Below are positions 9,198 to 19,197 of a stretch of 64,000 nt of DNA, in pieces. This DNA comes from JASEGV01 sp947085405 (GTDB lineage: Bacteria; Bacteroidota; Ignavibacteria; UBA10030; BY39). The notes below the pieces were generated by a model. The model searched no databases. It was not told where the DNA came from and saw nothing but the letters and a program-made list of their open reading frames with translations. The first letter of the stretch is position 1. The number at the start of each line of letters is the position of its first letter. The position numbers and the translations under genes are program-made. Location: the NCBI GenBank assembly GCA_947085405.1, contig CAMTWO010000027.1, positions 1 through 64,000 of the forward strand, in the 5' to 3' direction.

Positions 9198-9257
9198 ATT
9201 CAATTTCGAATTTATGATTTATGTTTTGGATTTTGGATTTTGAGTTTTGAATTTCCT

Positions 9258-10553
9258 TTACGGTGTTAATCTGTAAATCATTCTTGGAAACGGTATCGTT
9301 TCACGAATGTGTTCAAGACCGCAAATCCACGATACAGTTCTTTCGATACCAAGCCCGAATCCTGCGTGCGGAACCGAACCATAACGTCGTAAATCCAAGA
9401 ACCACTCGAAAGCTTCCATAGGTAAATTGTGTTCTTTAATTCTATGAACTAACGCATCGTAGTCGTCTTCACGCTGGCTGCCGCCGACAATTTCGCCGTA
9501 ACCTTCGGGTGCAAGTATATCCATCGCCAATGCAACTTTCGGATTTTCAGGATCACGTTTCATATAAAATGCTTTTATTTCTGAGGGATACCGGTGGACA
9601 ATCACAGGTCTATCGAACTGACTTGAAATAATCGTTTCATCCGTTCCGCCGAAATCGTTCCCCCATTGAAAATCGACACCGTTCTTTTTTAAAATTTCAA
9701 CAGCATCAGAATATGAAACTCGCGGAAATGGCTTTTTTACCTTTTCCAACTTTTCTGTGTTGCGTTCCAAAACTTTTAGTTCGTTGCTGCGGTTTTTGAG
9801 AACCGAAGTTACAATATGTTCTAAAAAATCTTCTGCAAGTTCCATATTGTCGTCTAAATCGTTCCAGGCAACTTCAGGTTCGACCATCCAGAATTCAGTT
9901 AAATGGCGGCGAGTCTTTGATTTTTCCGCACGGAATGTTGGCCCGAAAACATATATTTTCCCAAATGCCATAGCACCTGCCTCGCCATACAACTGCCCGG
10001 ATTGAGTAAGATACGCTTTCCCTAAATCGAAATATTCGGTTTCAAATAATGTGCTTGTTCCTTCGCACGCTGCGGGAGTGAAAATGGGGGCATCCATCAA
10101 AGTGAAACCACGGTTATCAAAAAATTCTCGGACCGCACGAATTATTTCATGACGAACCCGCATAATTGCATGCTGCCTCGCTGACCGAAGCCAAAGATGC
10201 CGGAGATCCGAGAGGAACTCGATGCCGTGTTCTTTCGGTGTTATTGGATATTCGCTCGCAATATGGACTATCCTGATGTCGGTGGTTTCTATTTCGAAAC
10301 CACCCGGCGCCCGGTCTTCTTTGCGGACTTTCCCTTTTAAAATTAAAGACGATTCCTGCGTTAGCGTATCGAAAGAATTAAATACTTCTTCGGTTACATT
10401 GTTTTTTACAATAACGCATTGAACAAGCCCGGTTCCATCACGAAGGATAACAAACCTGATTTTACCGCTTGAACGTTTGTTGTAGAGCCAGCCTTTAATT
10501 TCGACTTCTTCGCCGACGTATTTTGATAAATCTTCGATGTAATATTTTGTCAT
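9258..10553 (-). CDS. asnS: asparagine--tRNA ligase
   Basis: The 431-residue class II aminoacyl-tRNA synthetase charges tRNA-Asn. It has an N-terminal OB-fold anticodon-binding domain (about residues 1-105), motif 2 in FRAEKSKTRRHLTEFWMVEPE (about 207-227) and motif 3 in GFGLGIERTVSWICGLEHIRE near residues 398-416. The ending PFPRMIYRL is typical of AsnRS rather than AspRS. Its own promoter is predicted just upstream, so it is separate from the envelope operon to its right. Confidence 0.93.
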   Translation of the reverse strand: MTKYYIEDLSKYVGEEVEIKGWLYNKRSSGKIRFVILRDGTGLVQCVIVKNNVTEEVFNSFDTLTQESSLILKGKVRKEDRAPGGFEIETTDIRIVHIASEYPITPKEHGIEFLSDLRHLWLRSARQHAIMRVRHEIIRAVREFFDNRGFTLMDAPIFTPAACEGTSTLFETEYFDLGKAYLTQSGQLYGEAGAMAFGKIYVFGPTFRAEKSKTRRHLTEFWMVEPEVAWNDLDDNMELAEDFLEHIVTSVLKNRSNELKVLERNTEKLEKVKKPFPRVSYSDAVEILKKNGVDFQWGNDFGGTDETIISSQFDRPVIVHRYPSEIKAFYMKRDPENPKVALAMDILAPEGYGEIVGGSQREDDYDALVHRIKEHNLPMEAFEWFLDLRRYGSVPHAGFGLGIERTVSWICGLEHIRETIPFPRMIYRLTP

Positions 10554-10605
10554 TTGAGACTGTAGATTTTAGATTTTAGTAAAATAATTTGTTTTAATTT
10601 GTAGG

Positions 10606-10634
10606 AATATACAAAAGATACAGTAGATGGGCAA
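10606..10634 (-). promoter_or_regulatory. predicted asnS promoter
   Basis: Minus strand TTGCCC, 17 bases, TATATT, about 50 bases before the asnS ATG and directly after the terminator-like hairpin of the upstream operon. Confidence 0.45.
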
Positions 10635-10639
10635 ATAAA

Positions 10640-10667
10640 GTAGAGACGTCCCTTGGGACGTCTCTAC
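10640..10667 (-). terminator. probable terminator of the OmpA/TonB operon
   Basis: Perfect 13-bp stem GTAGAGACGTCCC with a two-base loop, starting 13 bases after the stop of the OmpA-like gene. It is followed on the minus strand by a weak T-rich tract (TTTATTTG). The stem carries a CGTCCC/GGGACG core like other palindromes in the window, so it may be a repeat acting as a terminator. Confidence 0.5.
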
Positions 10668-10680
10668 TACAAAATACTGT

Positions 10681-12564
10681 TTAAGGAACTATATCAATAA
10701 CTACAGTTCGATTATAAAACCGTTCTTCGGGCAAATTATTTTCAAATGGTGAACGACGAACATCTTCGCCAAACCCATAAGTATCAAATCTTACATTCTT
10801 TTTGCCGGCTTTGTTCAGCTCACGTTGAATCACATTCATCGCATCGCTTGCACGGTTACGCGACAGAGTAAGATTGTGGCTCTCTTCACCGATTAAATCA
10901 GTATGACCGTGAATCACTACATTGGAACCAGCAGGAATTTTAGGAACAACTGTTTCAGTTAAAAACTTATCGTAGGTTGCAACAGTTTTTGACTGGTCGA
11001 ACTCAAATAAAATACTGAAACGGAGTCCGGTTTGATCCTGTGGACCTTCGGAACGGGCAAGTCGAATCCTCTGCTCTTTCGTAATCGTTGCACCGTTTTG
11101 TGCCTGACCAATCATAACGATTTTGTAATCACCTTCTTCAGCATCACCTAAAATTGCATTGCCGCTGATTCTTTCCTGGTTTGCTTTAAAAGGTCCAAAA
11201 TTTTTCACTTTGCCTCGGTTATCGGTTACTTCTATGCCCCAAGAAGCTAATATGTTTTCGGAACCTGCAACTGTAAACAAAACATCAGCATCAATCGGGT
11301 CTTCCTGCAGCGCCATAATCTTTACGGGTAGAAGTAATTCTAAATATTTTGAAGTAATATCAACGCGATTATCTTCAGCGGTTACTAGATTTAATTCGCG
11401 TGTTCCACCAGGTTGATGCGAAGGTATTTCAGGTTTCGTTTGTCCAAAAGTTCCAATCCGTTTTGCATCGATTCCAAAAATATCTACCAAATAATTTTTT
11501 AAAGATTTTGCCATATCCAAACCTATTTCATTTCCTTTTTTGGATGCACCATAAAGGGCGATTTCTGTATTTGGATATTTTCGCATCCGGTCGCCTAAAA
11601 CGTTCAACACATTATAATAAACTTCCATTTGACGTGACGAACGGCCCGCCGCTTGTTGCGGCTTCGGCTCGAATAAGTGTTCTTCTCTAAAATTAACTGC
11701 ATCATTAGAATTTAATTGAATATAACGTCTCGGAATTCTTGTTGAGCCATCATCGAAGAAAACAAAATTTCGAATCGGGAATGTTTCGGCTACGCTGCGG
11801 GCTTTCGGAACTATTTGTGGTGAGCGAACCGAGAAAGTTACATCCTGCTCGGCACGTTGACGCGGAATTGTCATACTTCCGAATTTAATCGCAGCTCCAA
11901 AACGGATCGTCGTTAAATTCCATTTTTCAATTGTACGGACACCTTGTCCGAAATGAACTCCGATGCTTGGAGATAATTCAACCTGCCATTCTTTTTCTTT
12001 TGATGTTAATGGAATATCATAACCTACACCGACCTGTCCGCCGAACAATGTTCCTCGCACACTGCTGAAATCTCCACTTCTTGTTACCCCCAGTGAGTCA
12101 TACTCAAATGATTTTGAAACGTTAAAACCAAGTTTAGGTCCTAAAAACAAATAAAAGCCCTCGCCAGTTGGATTAAAACGGAGATTCGGTTCAATCGAAA
12201 TATAATTTAACGATGCCGAAAGTTTATGCACACCGCCGGAATTTACTTCGTTAAAATCGGCACCTCTGCCATCGTAACCTAAATTCAGGAAACCACCCCA
12301 CATGACAGTCGGACGATACTCTATCAAGCCACCAATGTATAAACCGGCGCCTGAGCCTTTTGTAAATGCTGATGGTGATGTTTGCAATCCATTAAGTTTT
12401 GTAATATCGGAACTATAAATGTTATAGTTCAAGCCCAGACCTGCACCAAACCACCAGTGTGGACGGATACCCTCGTCTTGGGCAAAAATATTTAGCGATA
12501 CTGTTATTGTAAAAATTAAAAGTAACGCAATAAATTTGGAGAATGATTTTGTTTTTTGGTTCAT
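10681..12564 (-). CDS. outer-membrane protein with beta-barrel and two OmpA-like domains
   Basis: The 627-residue exported protein has a signal peptide at residues 1-29 (cut after FAQ) and a membrane beta-barrel at about 35-235. A region at about 315-400 looks like a first, diverged OmpA-type peptidoglycan-binding domain (YYNVLNVLGDRMRKYP, then GTRELNLVTAEDNRVDI). A canonical C-terminal OmpA domain lies at about 515-627 (VIHGHTDLIGEESHNLTLSRNRA). It likely anchors the outer membrane to peptidoglycan. It is the last gene of the operon TPR-barrel-ExbB-ExbD-TonB-OmpA, where it may take the Pal-like role. Confidence 0.8.
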   Translation of the reverse strand: MNQKTKSFSKFIALLLIFTITVSLNIFAQDEGIRPHWWFGAGLGLNYNIYSSDITKLNGLQTSPSAFTKGSGAGLYIGGLIEYRPTVMWGGFLNLGYDGRGADFNEVNSGGVHKLSASLNYISIEPNLRFNPTGEGFYLFLGPKLGFNVSKSFEYDSLGVTRSGDFSSVRGTLFGGQVGVGYDIPLTSKEKEWQVELSPSIGVHFGQGVRTIEKWNLTTIRFGAAIKFGSMTIPRQRAEQDVTFSVRSPQIVPKARSVAETFPIRNFVFFDDGSTRIPRRYIQLNSNDAVNFREEHLFEPKPQQAAGRSSRQMEVYYNVLNVLGDRMRKYPNTEIALYGASKKGNEIGLDMAKSLKNYLVDIFGIDAKRIGTFGQTKPEIPSHQPGGTRELNLVTAEDNRVDITSKYLELLLPVKIMALQEDPIDADVLFTVAGSENILASWGIEVTDNRGKVKNFGPFKANQERISGNAILGDAEEGDYKIVMIGQAQNGATITKEQRIRLARSEGPQDQTGLRFSILFEFDQSKTVATYDKFLTETVVPKIPAGSNVVIHGHTDLIGEESHNLTLSRNRASDAMNVIQRELNKAGKKNVRFDTYGFGEDVRRSPFENNLPEERFYNRTVVIDIVP

Positions 12565-12641
12565 CTAATTATTCCTTTTGGGTTGTTTAATATTAATAAA
12601 ATAATTTTCTTGACAGTTGGTCGGATTACAAATCCGACTTA

Positions 12642-13355
12642 CTATTCCAGCTTGAACACGAATGTTATTTTACCAAGTTGCGGAACTTGATCGTATTGAG
12701 CCGGGAGCGGATCGAAACGCCAGGTTCGAAGCGCCGAGATAGCTTCACGTTCCAACGTTTCATCGCTTCTACGCAGCGGAACGATTCCGGTTACAGTTCC
12801 GTCGGGTAAAACTGTAAATTGCAAAGCAACCGGCATTTCTTTATCAGTCCCTTCGGGATAAACAGGCATTCGTCCGCTTAAAAGTTTTCGGAAACCAACA
12901 CCCGACCACTCGATTGAGTAACCGGTTGTTTTTCCGGCGCCCGCTGCTGCCGAACGGTCAACCTTCGGAACTTTAGCTTTGGTTGGCTTTTCGGTTTCGG
13001 TGCGACGCTTCTCCGCTGTCTCGCGTTGCTTCTTTGCCTTCAATGCTATCGCTTCTTCCGATTCACTTTTCATCGCTGGTAAGTCAACTTTCGGTTTTTC
13101 AGCTTTTTGACCTGACTCAACCGGCTGTTCAGTTTTTTGCTGAGGCGTTTCAGTCTTTTCTTCAACTGTACTTTGATTTGGCGCGCCACTGCTGCTTCCC
13201 CACTGAAGTTCGACCAACTCAAGCGGTTTTTGTTCCTTAAATCCAAACAGAGCTAATATTAAAAAAAACAAAACGTGGAACAGCAACGTACCAAATAATG
13301 ATACAACCTTCGTTTGCCTTTCGTCGAGTTCCAATATTTTTACACCGTTTGCCAA
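12642..13355 (-). CDS. TonB family energy transducer
   Basis: The 237-residue protein has a cytoplasmic N-terminus and a single membrane anchor at about residues 20-40 (LFGTLLFHVLFFLILALFG). A long Glu/Lys/Pro-rich linker follows (50-150) and a C-terminal TonB/TolA-type domain (155-237; PVALQFTVLPDGTVTGI, then AISALRTWRFDPL). It transmits proton-motive force from ExbB/ExbD to the outer membrane. It lies 2 bases after exbD. The start codon is TTG; no ATG exists before the membrane anchor. Confidence 0.85.
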   Translation of the reverse strand: MANGVKILELDERQTKVVSLFGTLLFHVLFFLILALFGFKEQKPLELVELQWGSSSGAPNQSTVEEKTETPQQKTEQPVESGQKAEKPKVDLPAMKSESEEAIALKAKKQRETAEKRRTETEKPTKAKVPKVDRSAAAGAGKTTGYSIEWSGVGFRKLLSGRMPVYPEGTDKEMPVALQFTVLPDGTVTGIVPLRRSDETLEREAISALRTWRFDPLPAQYDQVPQLGKITFVFKLE

Positions 13356-13357
13356 TG

Positions 13358-13759
13358 TTATTTTGCAGATTCAGTTGCTATAAATAATCGCGTTGCACCG
13401 ATTCCTTTTGCAATATCTAAAACTTCAACCACTGCTTCGAGCACTAAACTTTTATCGGCTTGAATTACAATCTGATGGTCTTGTGTAAAGACCGCTTTCA
13501 ACGCATCAGCTAATTGGTCTTTGGTTACTTGTTTATTTTCGACAAACAATTTTTTGTCCTTCGTCATGGCTATGGATATAGTTTTCCGTTGCGGAGGCTG
13601 TGAGCTTGTTGCCGCCGGAAGTGTAACATCCATTCCCTGAAGCACCGTGTAAGTTGAAGTTAAAATAAAAAATATAAGCAGCAATAAAACGATATCGGTT
13701 AGGGATGAAAAATGAAACATACTCAAATATTTTTTATGTCCTTGAAATTGAAAGTTCAT
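13358..13759 (-). CDS. exbD: ExbD/TolR family protein
   Basis: The 133-residue inner-membrane protein has one N-terminal helix at about residues 20-40 (SLTDIVLLLLIFFILTSTY). The invariant Asp of the family lies at its start (Asp22), and a periplasmic domain follows (45-133). With ExbB it forms the proton-driven motor for TonB/Tol-type systems. Its start overlaps the exbB stop by 4 bases. Confidence 0.9.
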   Translation of the reverse strand: MNFQFQGHKKYLSMFHFSSLTDIVLLLLIFFILTSTYTVLQGMDVTLPAATSSQPPQRKTISIAMTKDKKLFVENKQVTKDQLADALKAVFTQDHQIVIQADKSLVLEAVVEVLDIAKGIGATRLFIATESAK

Positions 13760-14436
13760 TTCACACCCTCCGTTTGTTTTGTTCTGATTTTGATATCACC
13801 GCTTTGTGGATTTACAGCTACGTGCAATTCTTCTTCGATCACATCAAGAATTTCGCGACCGATTCTTTCCATTTGCATCGCAATTTCCTGAGTTCGCGCA
13901 ACGAGCCAATTGTATGCCCCGTAAGCAAATATTCCAACGAATAAACCAAATGCGGTTGTAATCAGAGCTTCCCAAATACCATCTGCTAATTCAACGGGCG
14001 ATGCCTGACCGCCGGTTGCCGCGACAGCTTGAAAAGTTGTTATCATCCCGGTTACTGTTCCTAAAAAACCCAACATAGGTGCGATACCTGCTACAGAAGC
14101 GAGGATGCCTAAATGTTTTTCGAGTTGAGCGATTTCTTCGCGACCTTGGTCTTCGATTGCTTCGCGAACTCGTCCCGGATTGTGATGAACTTTTTCGAGT
14201 GCAGCAAGTACAATTCGCCCCGACGGCGAGCGGTCTTGTATTGCAAATTCCTTTGCGTGGTCTAAATCTTTTTTACCTAACATCATTCTCAAACTCATCT
14301 CAAATCTACCGGATGCCGGGCGTGAACGTCGCAAAGTGAAGTATCTTTCAATTACAATGTAACCGGCAGCAAATGATAAAATAAGAATACCATACATAAG
14401 AATACCGCCTTTATGGAACATCGTCAGCAAATCCAT
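13756..14436 (-). CDS. exbB: ExbB/TolQ/MotA family proton channel protein
   Basis: Three-helix inner-membrane protein of the ExbB/TolQ family. The reading frame stays open to 14517, but the ATG at 14436 (MDLLTMFHKGG) is preferred: a Shine-Dalgarno-like AAAGGA lies 8 bases before it and the longer form would run into the upstream gene. This gives 226 residues. The MotA_TolQ_ExbB core is seen in SVAGIAPMLGFLGTVTGMITTF and LITTAFGLFVGIFAYGAYNWLV. It works with the adjacent ExbD and TonB. Confidence 0.9.
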   Translation of the reverse strand: MDLLTMFHKGGILMYGILILSFAAGYIVIERYFTLRRSRPASGRFEMSLRMMLGKKDLDHAKEFAIQDRSPSGRIVLAALEKVHHNPGRVREAIEDQGREEIAQLEKHLGILASVAGIAPMLGFLGTVTGMITTFQAVAATGGQASPVELADGIWEALITTAFGLFVGIFAYGAYNWLVARTQEIAMQMERIGREILDVIEEELHVAVNPQSGDIKIRTKQTEGVK

Positions 14437-14453
14437 TTTACAAATCCTTTCAT

Positions 14454-16061
14454 TTATAAAGAATATTGAAGTTTTAGTCGTAACCTGATACCGGGTGCTT
14501 CGTAGCCATACCACCAATCGTATGAAGTATTTAAAATATTTTCAACATCAAACGAGAGAACAGTAGATTTAAAGACATTCGATGAAGCACCGGTATTCAA
14601 TAAAAAATATCCGGGTAATTCGTCTGAACCCACACTTTCGATTTTACGGGATGAAAAATAATCTGCCGATAGCCAAATTTTCATCGGAATATTTAAGTTC
14701 ATCTCTCCACGACTGTTTAATTGTAAACCCGGAATCATTGGCAATCGCACATTTGTGGAACGCTCATTGATTGATTGAACTATCCCGTTCAGAAATATTT
14801 TTGCATTCTGTTGAATTATCATCGAACTATTAAACTCGAATTTTATCTGTCGCGTATCGGCATATCCCAAATATACTAATCCATTATTAACAAATGGAAA
14901 CTGACTATCGTCGGCTTCGGCATAGGAGATTTTTGCATCGCTTGTAAATATTCCATAGGAATATTTTGTGTTTAGCCCGAAATGAATCGGTTTGAACTCG
15001 TTCCGCAAAACCATCTGCTGGATGAGGTAAGGATTTTCAATAGAACGTTTTATGTATGAAGCCGACGAAACATCGGGCTCTAACCAAGCTGAAAGAGAGA
15101 AATTTGTGAAAGCATCCCAACGTAAAATAGCAACAGGAAATAAATACTTTTGATCGCCACCATCCGAGTTAGCTCCGTAAACATACTTTAATCCTCCTAT
15201 CGCTGAAAAGTTTTCTGAAAACTTATATTGTGCAGTTGTTGAAAAATTTAAGAGTGCAGGCGACTCAAATGGAATCTGATAATCTAATGAAGAAGTTTCG
15301 TATGAAAAATGAGTTAGGAGACCGACTGAAGCTAAATCGGCAGCGGCTGAAGCATTAACAGAGGGAGAAAAGACACTTGCCTCGTTTGCATTATCGCTAA
15401 TAGTGAGGGATGCCAAACCAAGTCCAAGATTAAACGAAACGGGCTTAAATTCGGATGAAATTATTTGAGTATTAAAATTAAACAAACGACGGGTTCGTTC
15501 AATTGAATAATTTTTAAAACCGAATATACCAAACTTATCTCCCGAAAAATCGGTCTTTGCTGCAACACGGAAACTTTTTAAAAAATTGTTATCGGTGTAA
15601 ACGTTGGAACTCCAATCGCTTCCCACGAGAAATTGTGAAGCATCGGCATTTTTTGTATGACCGTTCGTAGTTCCAAAGCCGCCGCGAATTGATGCTTCCC
15701 ACGAAACATCAGAATAGCCAGCAGTTCCAAATAGATTCAAGGTTGAGTAATTGCCGGCTGAACCTTCGACGTATGCCCGCCACGGTTGCACACTTTCTTT
15801 GTATTGTGCAAATTTCCCGGCTGTAACCGGAACTCTGATTCTTTCACCTAAAATTGAAGTGTCGGCAGCTTTGGCTTCGAAGTAGTCGATAGCTAACATT
15901 TCTCCCTTGCGGGCAAAAGGTAACACGACCGCTTTCTTTCCAACGATTGTAATTTCAGGAATATCAAGCTTAGGCATTTCTTTTGGTTTATCTTCTTGCT
16001 GCGAAAATAAATTATTCAAACAAAAAAGTAAAACAATTATCGTTACGCTTAAATACTTCAT
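14454..16061 (-). CDS. outer-membrane beta-barrel protein (TonB-receptor-like barrel without plug)
   Basis: The 535-residue exported protein has a signal peptide at residues 1-20. A short N-terminal segment contains IPEITIVGKK, resembling the start of TonB-receptor plug domains, but no plug follows. About 440 residues of alternating strands then run to a C-terminal barrel ending (DWWYGYEAPGIRLRLKLQYSL, last residue Leu). The gene overlaps the TPR gene upstream by 4 bases and precedes exbB, so its product is probably a partner of this Ton/Tol-like machine. No precise family is recognised. Confidence 0.65.
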   Translation of the reverse strand: MKYLSVTIIVLLFCLNNLFSQQEDKPKEMPKLDIPEITIVGKKAVVLPFARKGEMLAIDYFEAKAADTSILGERIRVPVTAGKFAQYKESVQPWRAYVEGSAGNYSTLNLFGTAGYSDVSWEASIRGGFGTTNGHTKNADASQFLVGSDWSSNVYTDNNFLKSFRVAAKTDFSGDKFGIFGFKNYSIERTRRLFNFNTQIISSEFKPVSFNLGLGLASLTISDNANEASVFSPSVNASAAADLASVGLLTHFSYETSSLDYQIPFESPALLNFSTTAQYKFSENFSAIGGLKYVYGANSDGGDQKYLFPVAILRWDAFTNFSLSAWLEPDVSSASYIKRSIENPYLIQQMVLRNEFKPIHFGLNTKYSYGIFTSDAKISYAEADDSQFPFVNNGLVYLGYADTRQIKFEFNSSMIIQQNAKIFLNGIVQSINERSTNVRLPMIPGLQLNSRGEMNLNIPMKIWLSADYFSSRKIESVGSDELPGYFLLNTGASSNVFKSTVLSFDVENILNTSYDWWYGYEAPGIRLRLKLQYSL

Positions 16062-19000
16062 CGTCGTAATCTCCTTAATCTATCTTCAGCATCTTTTTTT
16101 ACGATTGAATCTACCGGATTGTTAACAATTAGCTGATAAGCTTCGCGAGCTTTTGTGCGGTCGTTTAATCGCTCGTAACATTCACCGGTGCCTAGCAATG
16201 CCCGTTCTAATAGTGCCGGATATTGTGCAAATCCTTCGACCACTTGGTTGAAAGCTTCGAGTGCATCCTTCGGTCGTTTAAGTAACAGATAATTTTCGCC
16301 CATCAACAATAAAGCTTCCACTGCAATGTCATCGCTCAACCGTGTAATAATTATTGTTAAGGTATCGTTCGATGCGTTGTATTGCTTCTGCGTTTGCAAC
16401 ATACGTGCAATCTGCAAACGACTTCGATGTGCAAAAAAATCGTTCGCTGGTGCTTGTGCTATTACTTTATCAAACACTTTACGTCCGTTTGCGGTTTCTT
16501 TCAAACTCAAAAGCGAGATGCCAGCATTATATTGTGCTTCCCAAATCAATGGCGAGTTAGGATAACGTTCTGCTAAATTGTTGAATTGAGTAAGCGACCC
16601 CCGCCACTGCTTCACCTTTTGCTGAAGATAACCGATTGCAAGTATCGAAGATGGGGCGTGTTCACTTTCGGGATATTCAGTAGAAACCAGTTCGAAGAAT
16701 TCAATTGCTTTTTTATGATTGTTTTCGAATTCGAACGACCTGCCTAATTGAAATAATGCTTTCGCTCTTACAGTTTGATTGGTTTGTAAATTTAGAATCT
16801 TCAAATATTCCATCGCCGCCTGTCCGAAACTACCTTGACCGAATAATATATCTCCTTTTCTCAAAAGCAACTCATCGGTACCGCCAGCATCAGATTGGTC
16901 TGAGATGATTGCATCGATTGCGGCTAATGCTTCAGCCGATTTTCCCTGAGCTTGATAAGTGAATTGCAACCCGTTTATAGCATCAGGACGTAAAAGACTT
17001 TTTGGGTATTCCTTGATAACCCGCTCGTAATAAATTCGTGCACTGTCGTATGTTGCTAAATTGTAGAATGCATCTCCTTTGTTCAATAAAACGCGCGGCA
17101 TAAGTTGGCTCTCGGGATAGTTCGTTTCAAAGATATTGAACTCATCGTTTGCCAAAGCGAATTGTTCGTTTGAAAAGAACGCCCAACCGATGTTGAATTG
17201 TGCAACTTCAACAAATAACGAATTCGGGAAACGTACAAGAAAACGTCTCAGATGCTCTATTCCGCGTTTAATATCGCCTCGCTGGATAAAAGATAAGCCC
17301 AACTGAAACGCCGCATATTCAGCCAACCGCGGGTCTTTTTGGTCGTCAACCAACGAACTGTATAATTGGCTTGCTTTATCGTATTCACGCAGGAAGAAAT
17401 AACAATCGGCTTTGCGGAGGGATGCTTCGATTACCAAATTACTATTAGGACTATCTTTTATAAACCGGTCGAAAGCTGAAATTGCCTGCCTGAATTTCTT
17501 TTGTTCGAACAGCGACCAGCTTAACCCATACAGTGCATCGGTTCGTTTGGGATGTTTAGATGATAAAATATTTATCGCAGTTGAAAAAGCATTTTCGGCA
17601 TCCTCAAATTTTGCAGCTTGATATAAAGCTTCGCCTCGCCATAGGTACGCTTCGGCGATAAGTTGATGTCGACTAAATTTTTTAATGAACTCAGAAAACT
17701 TTTCAACACTACTGCTGAATCTGCCCAGATGATATAATGCGATACCTTCCTGTAAAAGTGCTGCAGAAGTTAATGTATCTGAAGATGAATATTTTTGAAC
17801 TTGTGCAAATGCAAATTGTGCATTTGATAAATCGCCTACTCTCAAGCTTGCCTCGCCTAACATACGATATGCCTCAGCACGAATTTCACTTTGTGGAAAA
17901 AGCCGAGAAGCAATCTGAAATTGCCGCCTCGCTTCGTGATACTGACCTGTGCGGTATCTAATCATTCCAATTTGGTAATATGCGTTGTCGGCATATTCGT
18001 CGTACGGAAACTTTTCAATTAATTTTTCAAACGCTTCAACTGCTGCGGCTGTGCTGTCGGTTAGTATCGAAATAGTTCCGATTTGATACAAAGCATTTTG
18101 TGCCAACGAATCGCTGCCGAAACTGATTGTTCGAAATTCTTTTACAGCATTTGAGTAATCGTTTGCCTTCAGATAACTCCATGCTAATCCATATTTTGCT
18201 TGTCGGGCATAAACTCCGAACGGATAATATCGTAGTAATTCAGTGTAGTACTTATGAGCATTTTTGTAAGAACCTATGTAATACTCAGCTTCCGCAAAGA
18301 AAAAAAGCCATGCGTTTTTTTGCTTGGTTGTTAGTGTTGTAACAGTATTCAATTGTTCAATTGCACTTCCATATCTTTGTGTGCGGATATAAAGTGCGGC
18401 TAAACGAATTCTTGTATCTGTTATTAACTCGCTCGAAGGATAGTCGGTTGCTAATTTTAATAACTGTTCGATAGCAGAATTTATTGCGTTCTGTTTTTCA
18501 TAAACCCGTGCCCACAAGAAAAGAACATCATCTTTCCCGATACTTTTGCGCGTGAGAGAATTAGTATTCAAAAGTTCAAAAGCATTCTTTACATCTGCTT
18601 CAGCATTTAGAAGATTATCCAATTCGTATTCAGAAGCTGCTTTCCAATAATATGCAACACCGGTAAAAATATTTTTTGAATCAGATTTGATTAGTTCTTG
18701 ATAAGATTTCACAGCAGGTATAAAACGTGCCGAGTGATATGCTGCTAAACCGTGATAAAAAAGTGTTGTGAGATATTGGTTGCCTGATACTTTTTGATGA
18801 AACAACTCTTCGCCAGTCTGATAAGCGTCTTCGTACTTTTCTTGTTCGATAAACGATTGAACGAGCAATCCGAGCGCCTCGATACGATTCTCCGATTGTG
18901 GCAACGCTCGCAGGTAGTCTTCTAAAAGCCACTGAGCTTTCTGAAAAAGTCCGGCATCGTTTAACTGTCGGGCTTCATCAATGACACTGAGTTGTGCCGA

Positions 19001-19081
19001 CTTTTGTTCAAGCATAGGATGCTGAGCGAAGGCAAAATCCAGAGATATTGCGATGATGACTAATAAGGATAATATTTTCAT
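16058..19081 (-). CDS. large periplasmic TPR-repeat protein
   Basis: The 1007-residue protein has a signal peptide (cut about residue 19). Almost the whole length is tetratricopeptide repeats of the YbgF/CpoB/BamD type, with recurring patterns such as ALYQIGTI, AYLWRGEALYQAAKFEDAENAF and YPESEHAPSSILAIGYL, about 20 or more units. It heads the operon with the barrel, ExbB, ExbD, TonB and OmpA-like genes. By analogy to CpoB next to Tol-Pal it may coordinate envelope or peptidoglycan functions with the motor. The role is inferred from context. Confidence 0.75.
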   Translation of the reverse strand: MKILSLLVIIAISLDFAFAQHPMLEQKSAQLSVIDEARQLNDAGLFQKAQWLLEDYLRALPQSENRIEALGLLVQSFIEQEKYEDAYQTGEELFHQKVSGNQYLTTLFYHGLAAYHSARFIPAVKSYQELIKSDSKNIFTGVAYYWKAASEYELDNLLNAEADVKNAFELLNTNSLTRKSIGKDDVLFLWARVYEKQNAINSAIEQLLKLATDYPSSELITDTRIRLAALYIRTQRYGSAIEQLNTVTTLTTKQKNAWLFFFAEAEYYIGSYKNAHKYYTELLRYYPFGVYARQAKYGLAWSYLKANDYSNAVKEFRTISFGSDSLAQNALYQIGTISILTDSTAAAVEAFEKLIEKFPYDEYADNAYYQIGMIRYRTGQYHEARRQFQIASRLFPQSEIRAEAYRMLGEASLRVGDLSNAQFAFAQVQKYSSSDTLTSAALLQEGIALYHLGRFSSSVEKFSEFIKKFSRHQLIAEAYLWRGEALYQAAKFEDAENAFSTAINILSSKHPKRTDALYGLSWSLFEQKKFRQAISAFDRFIKDSPNSNLVIEASLRKADCYFFLREYDKASQLYSSLVDDQKDPRLAEYAAFQLGLSFIQRGDIKRGIEHLRRFLVRFPNSLFVEVAQFNIGWAFFSNEQFALANDEFNIFETNYPESQLMPRVLLNKGDAFYNLATYDSARIYYERVIKEYPKSLLRPDAINGLQFTYQAQGKSAEALAAIDAIISDQSDAGGTDELLLRKGDILFGQGSFGQAAMEYLKILNLQTNQTVRAKALFQLGRSFEFENNHKKAIEFFELVSTEYPESEHAPSSILAIGYLQQKVKQWRGSLTQFNNLAERYPNSPLIWEAQYNAGISLLSLKETANGRKVFDKVIAQAPANDFFAHRSRLQIARMLQTQKQYNASNDTLTIIITRLSDDIAVEALLLMGENYLLLKRPKDALEAFNQVVEGFAQYPALLERALLGTGECYERLNDRTKAREAYQLIVNNPVDSIVKKDAEDRLRRLRR

Positions 19082-19168
19082 TTTAACTATCGAATTTATT
19101 TATGAATAAAGGGTCGCGAGCTAATACGCCCGCCTCATTATTCTGTTTCAATAAATATAACTTGTAGT

Positions 19169-19197
19169 AATATAATACAATACAATTATCTTTTCAA
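19169..19197 (-). promoter_or_regulatory. predicted promoter of the TPR-Ton-OmpA operon
   Basis: Minus strand TTGAAA, 17 bases, TATATT, about 88 bases before the TPR gene ATG. The other bases of the 296-base gap 19082-19377 show no gene. Confidence 0.4.

Noticed and set aside
9204..9257. TTTGGATTTT-type simple sequence before asnS end
   Set aside because: Short low-complexity AT-rich stretch with no stable hairpin; no function can be supported.
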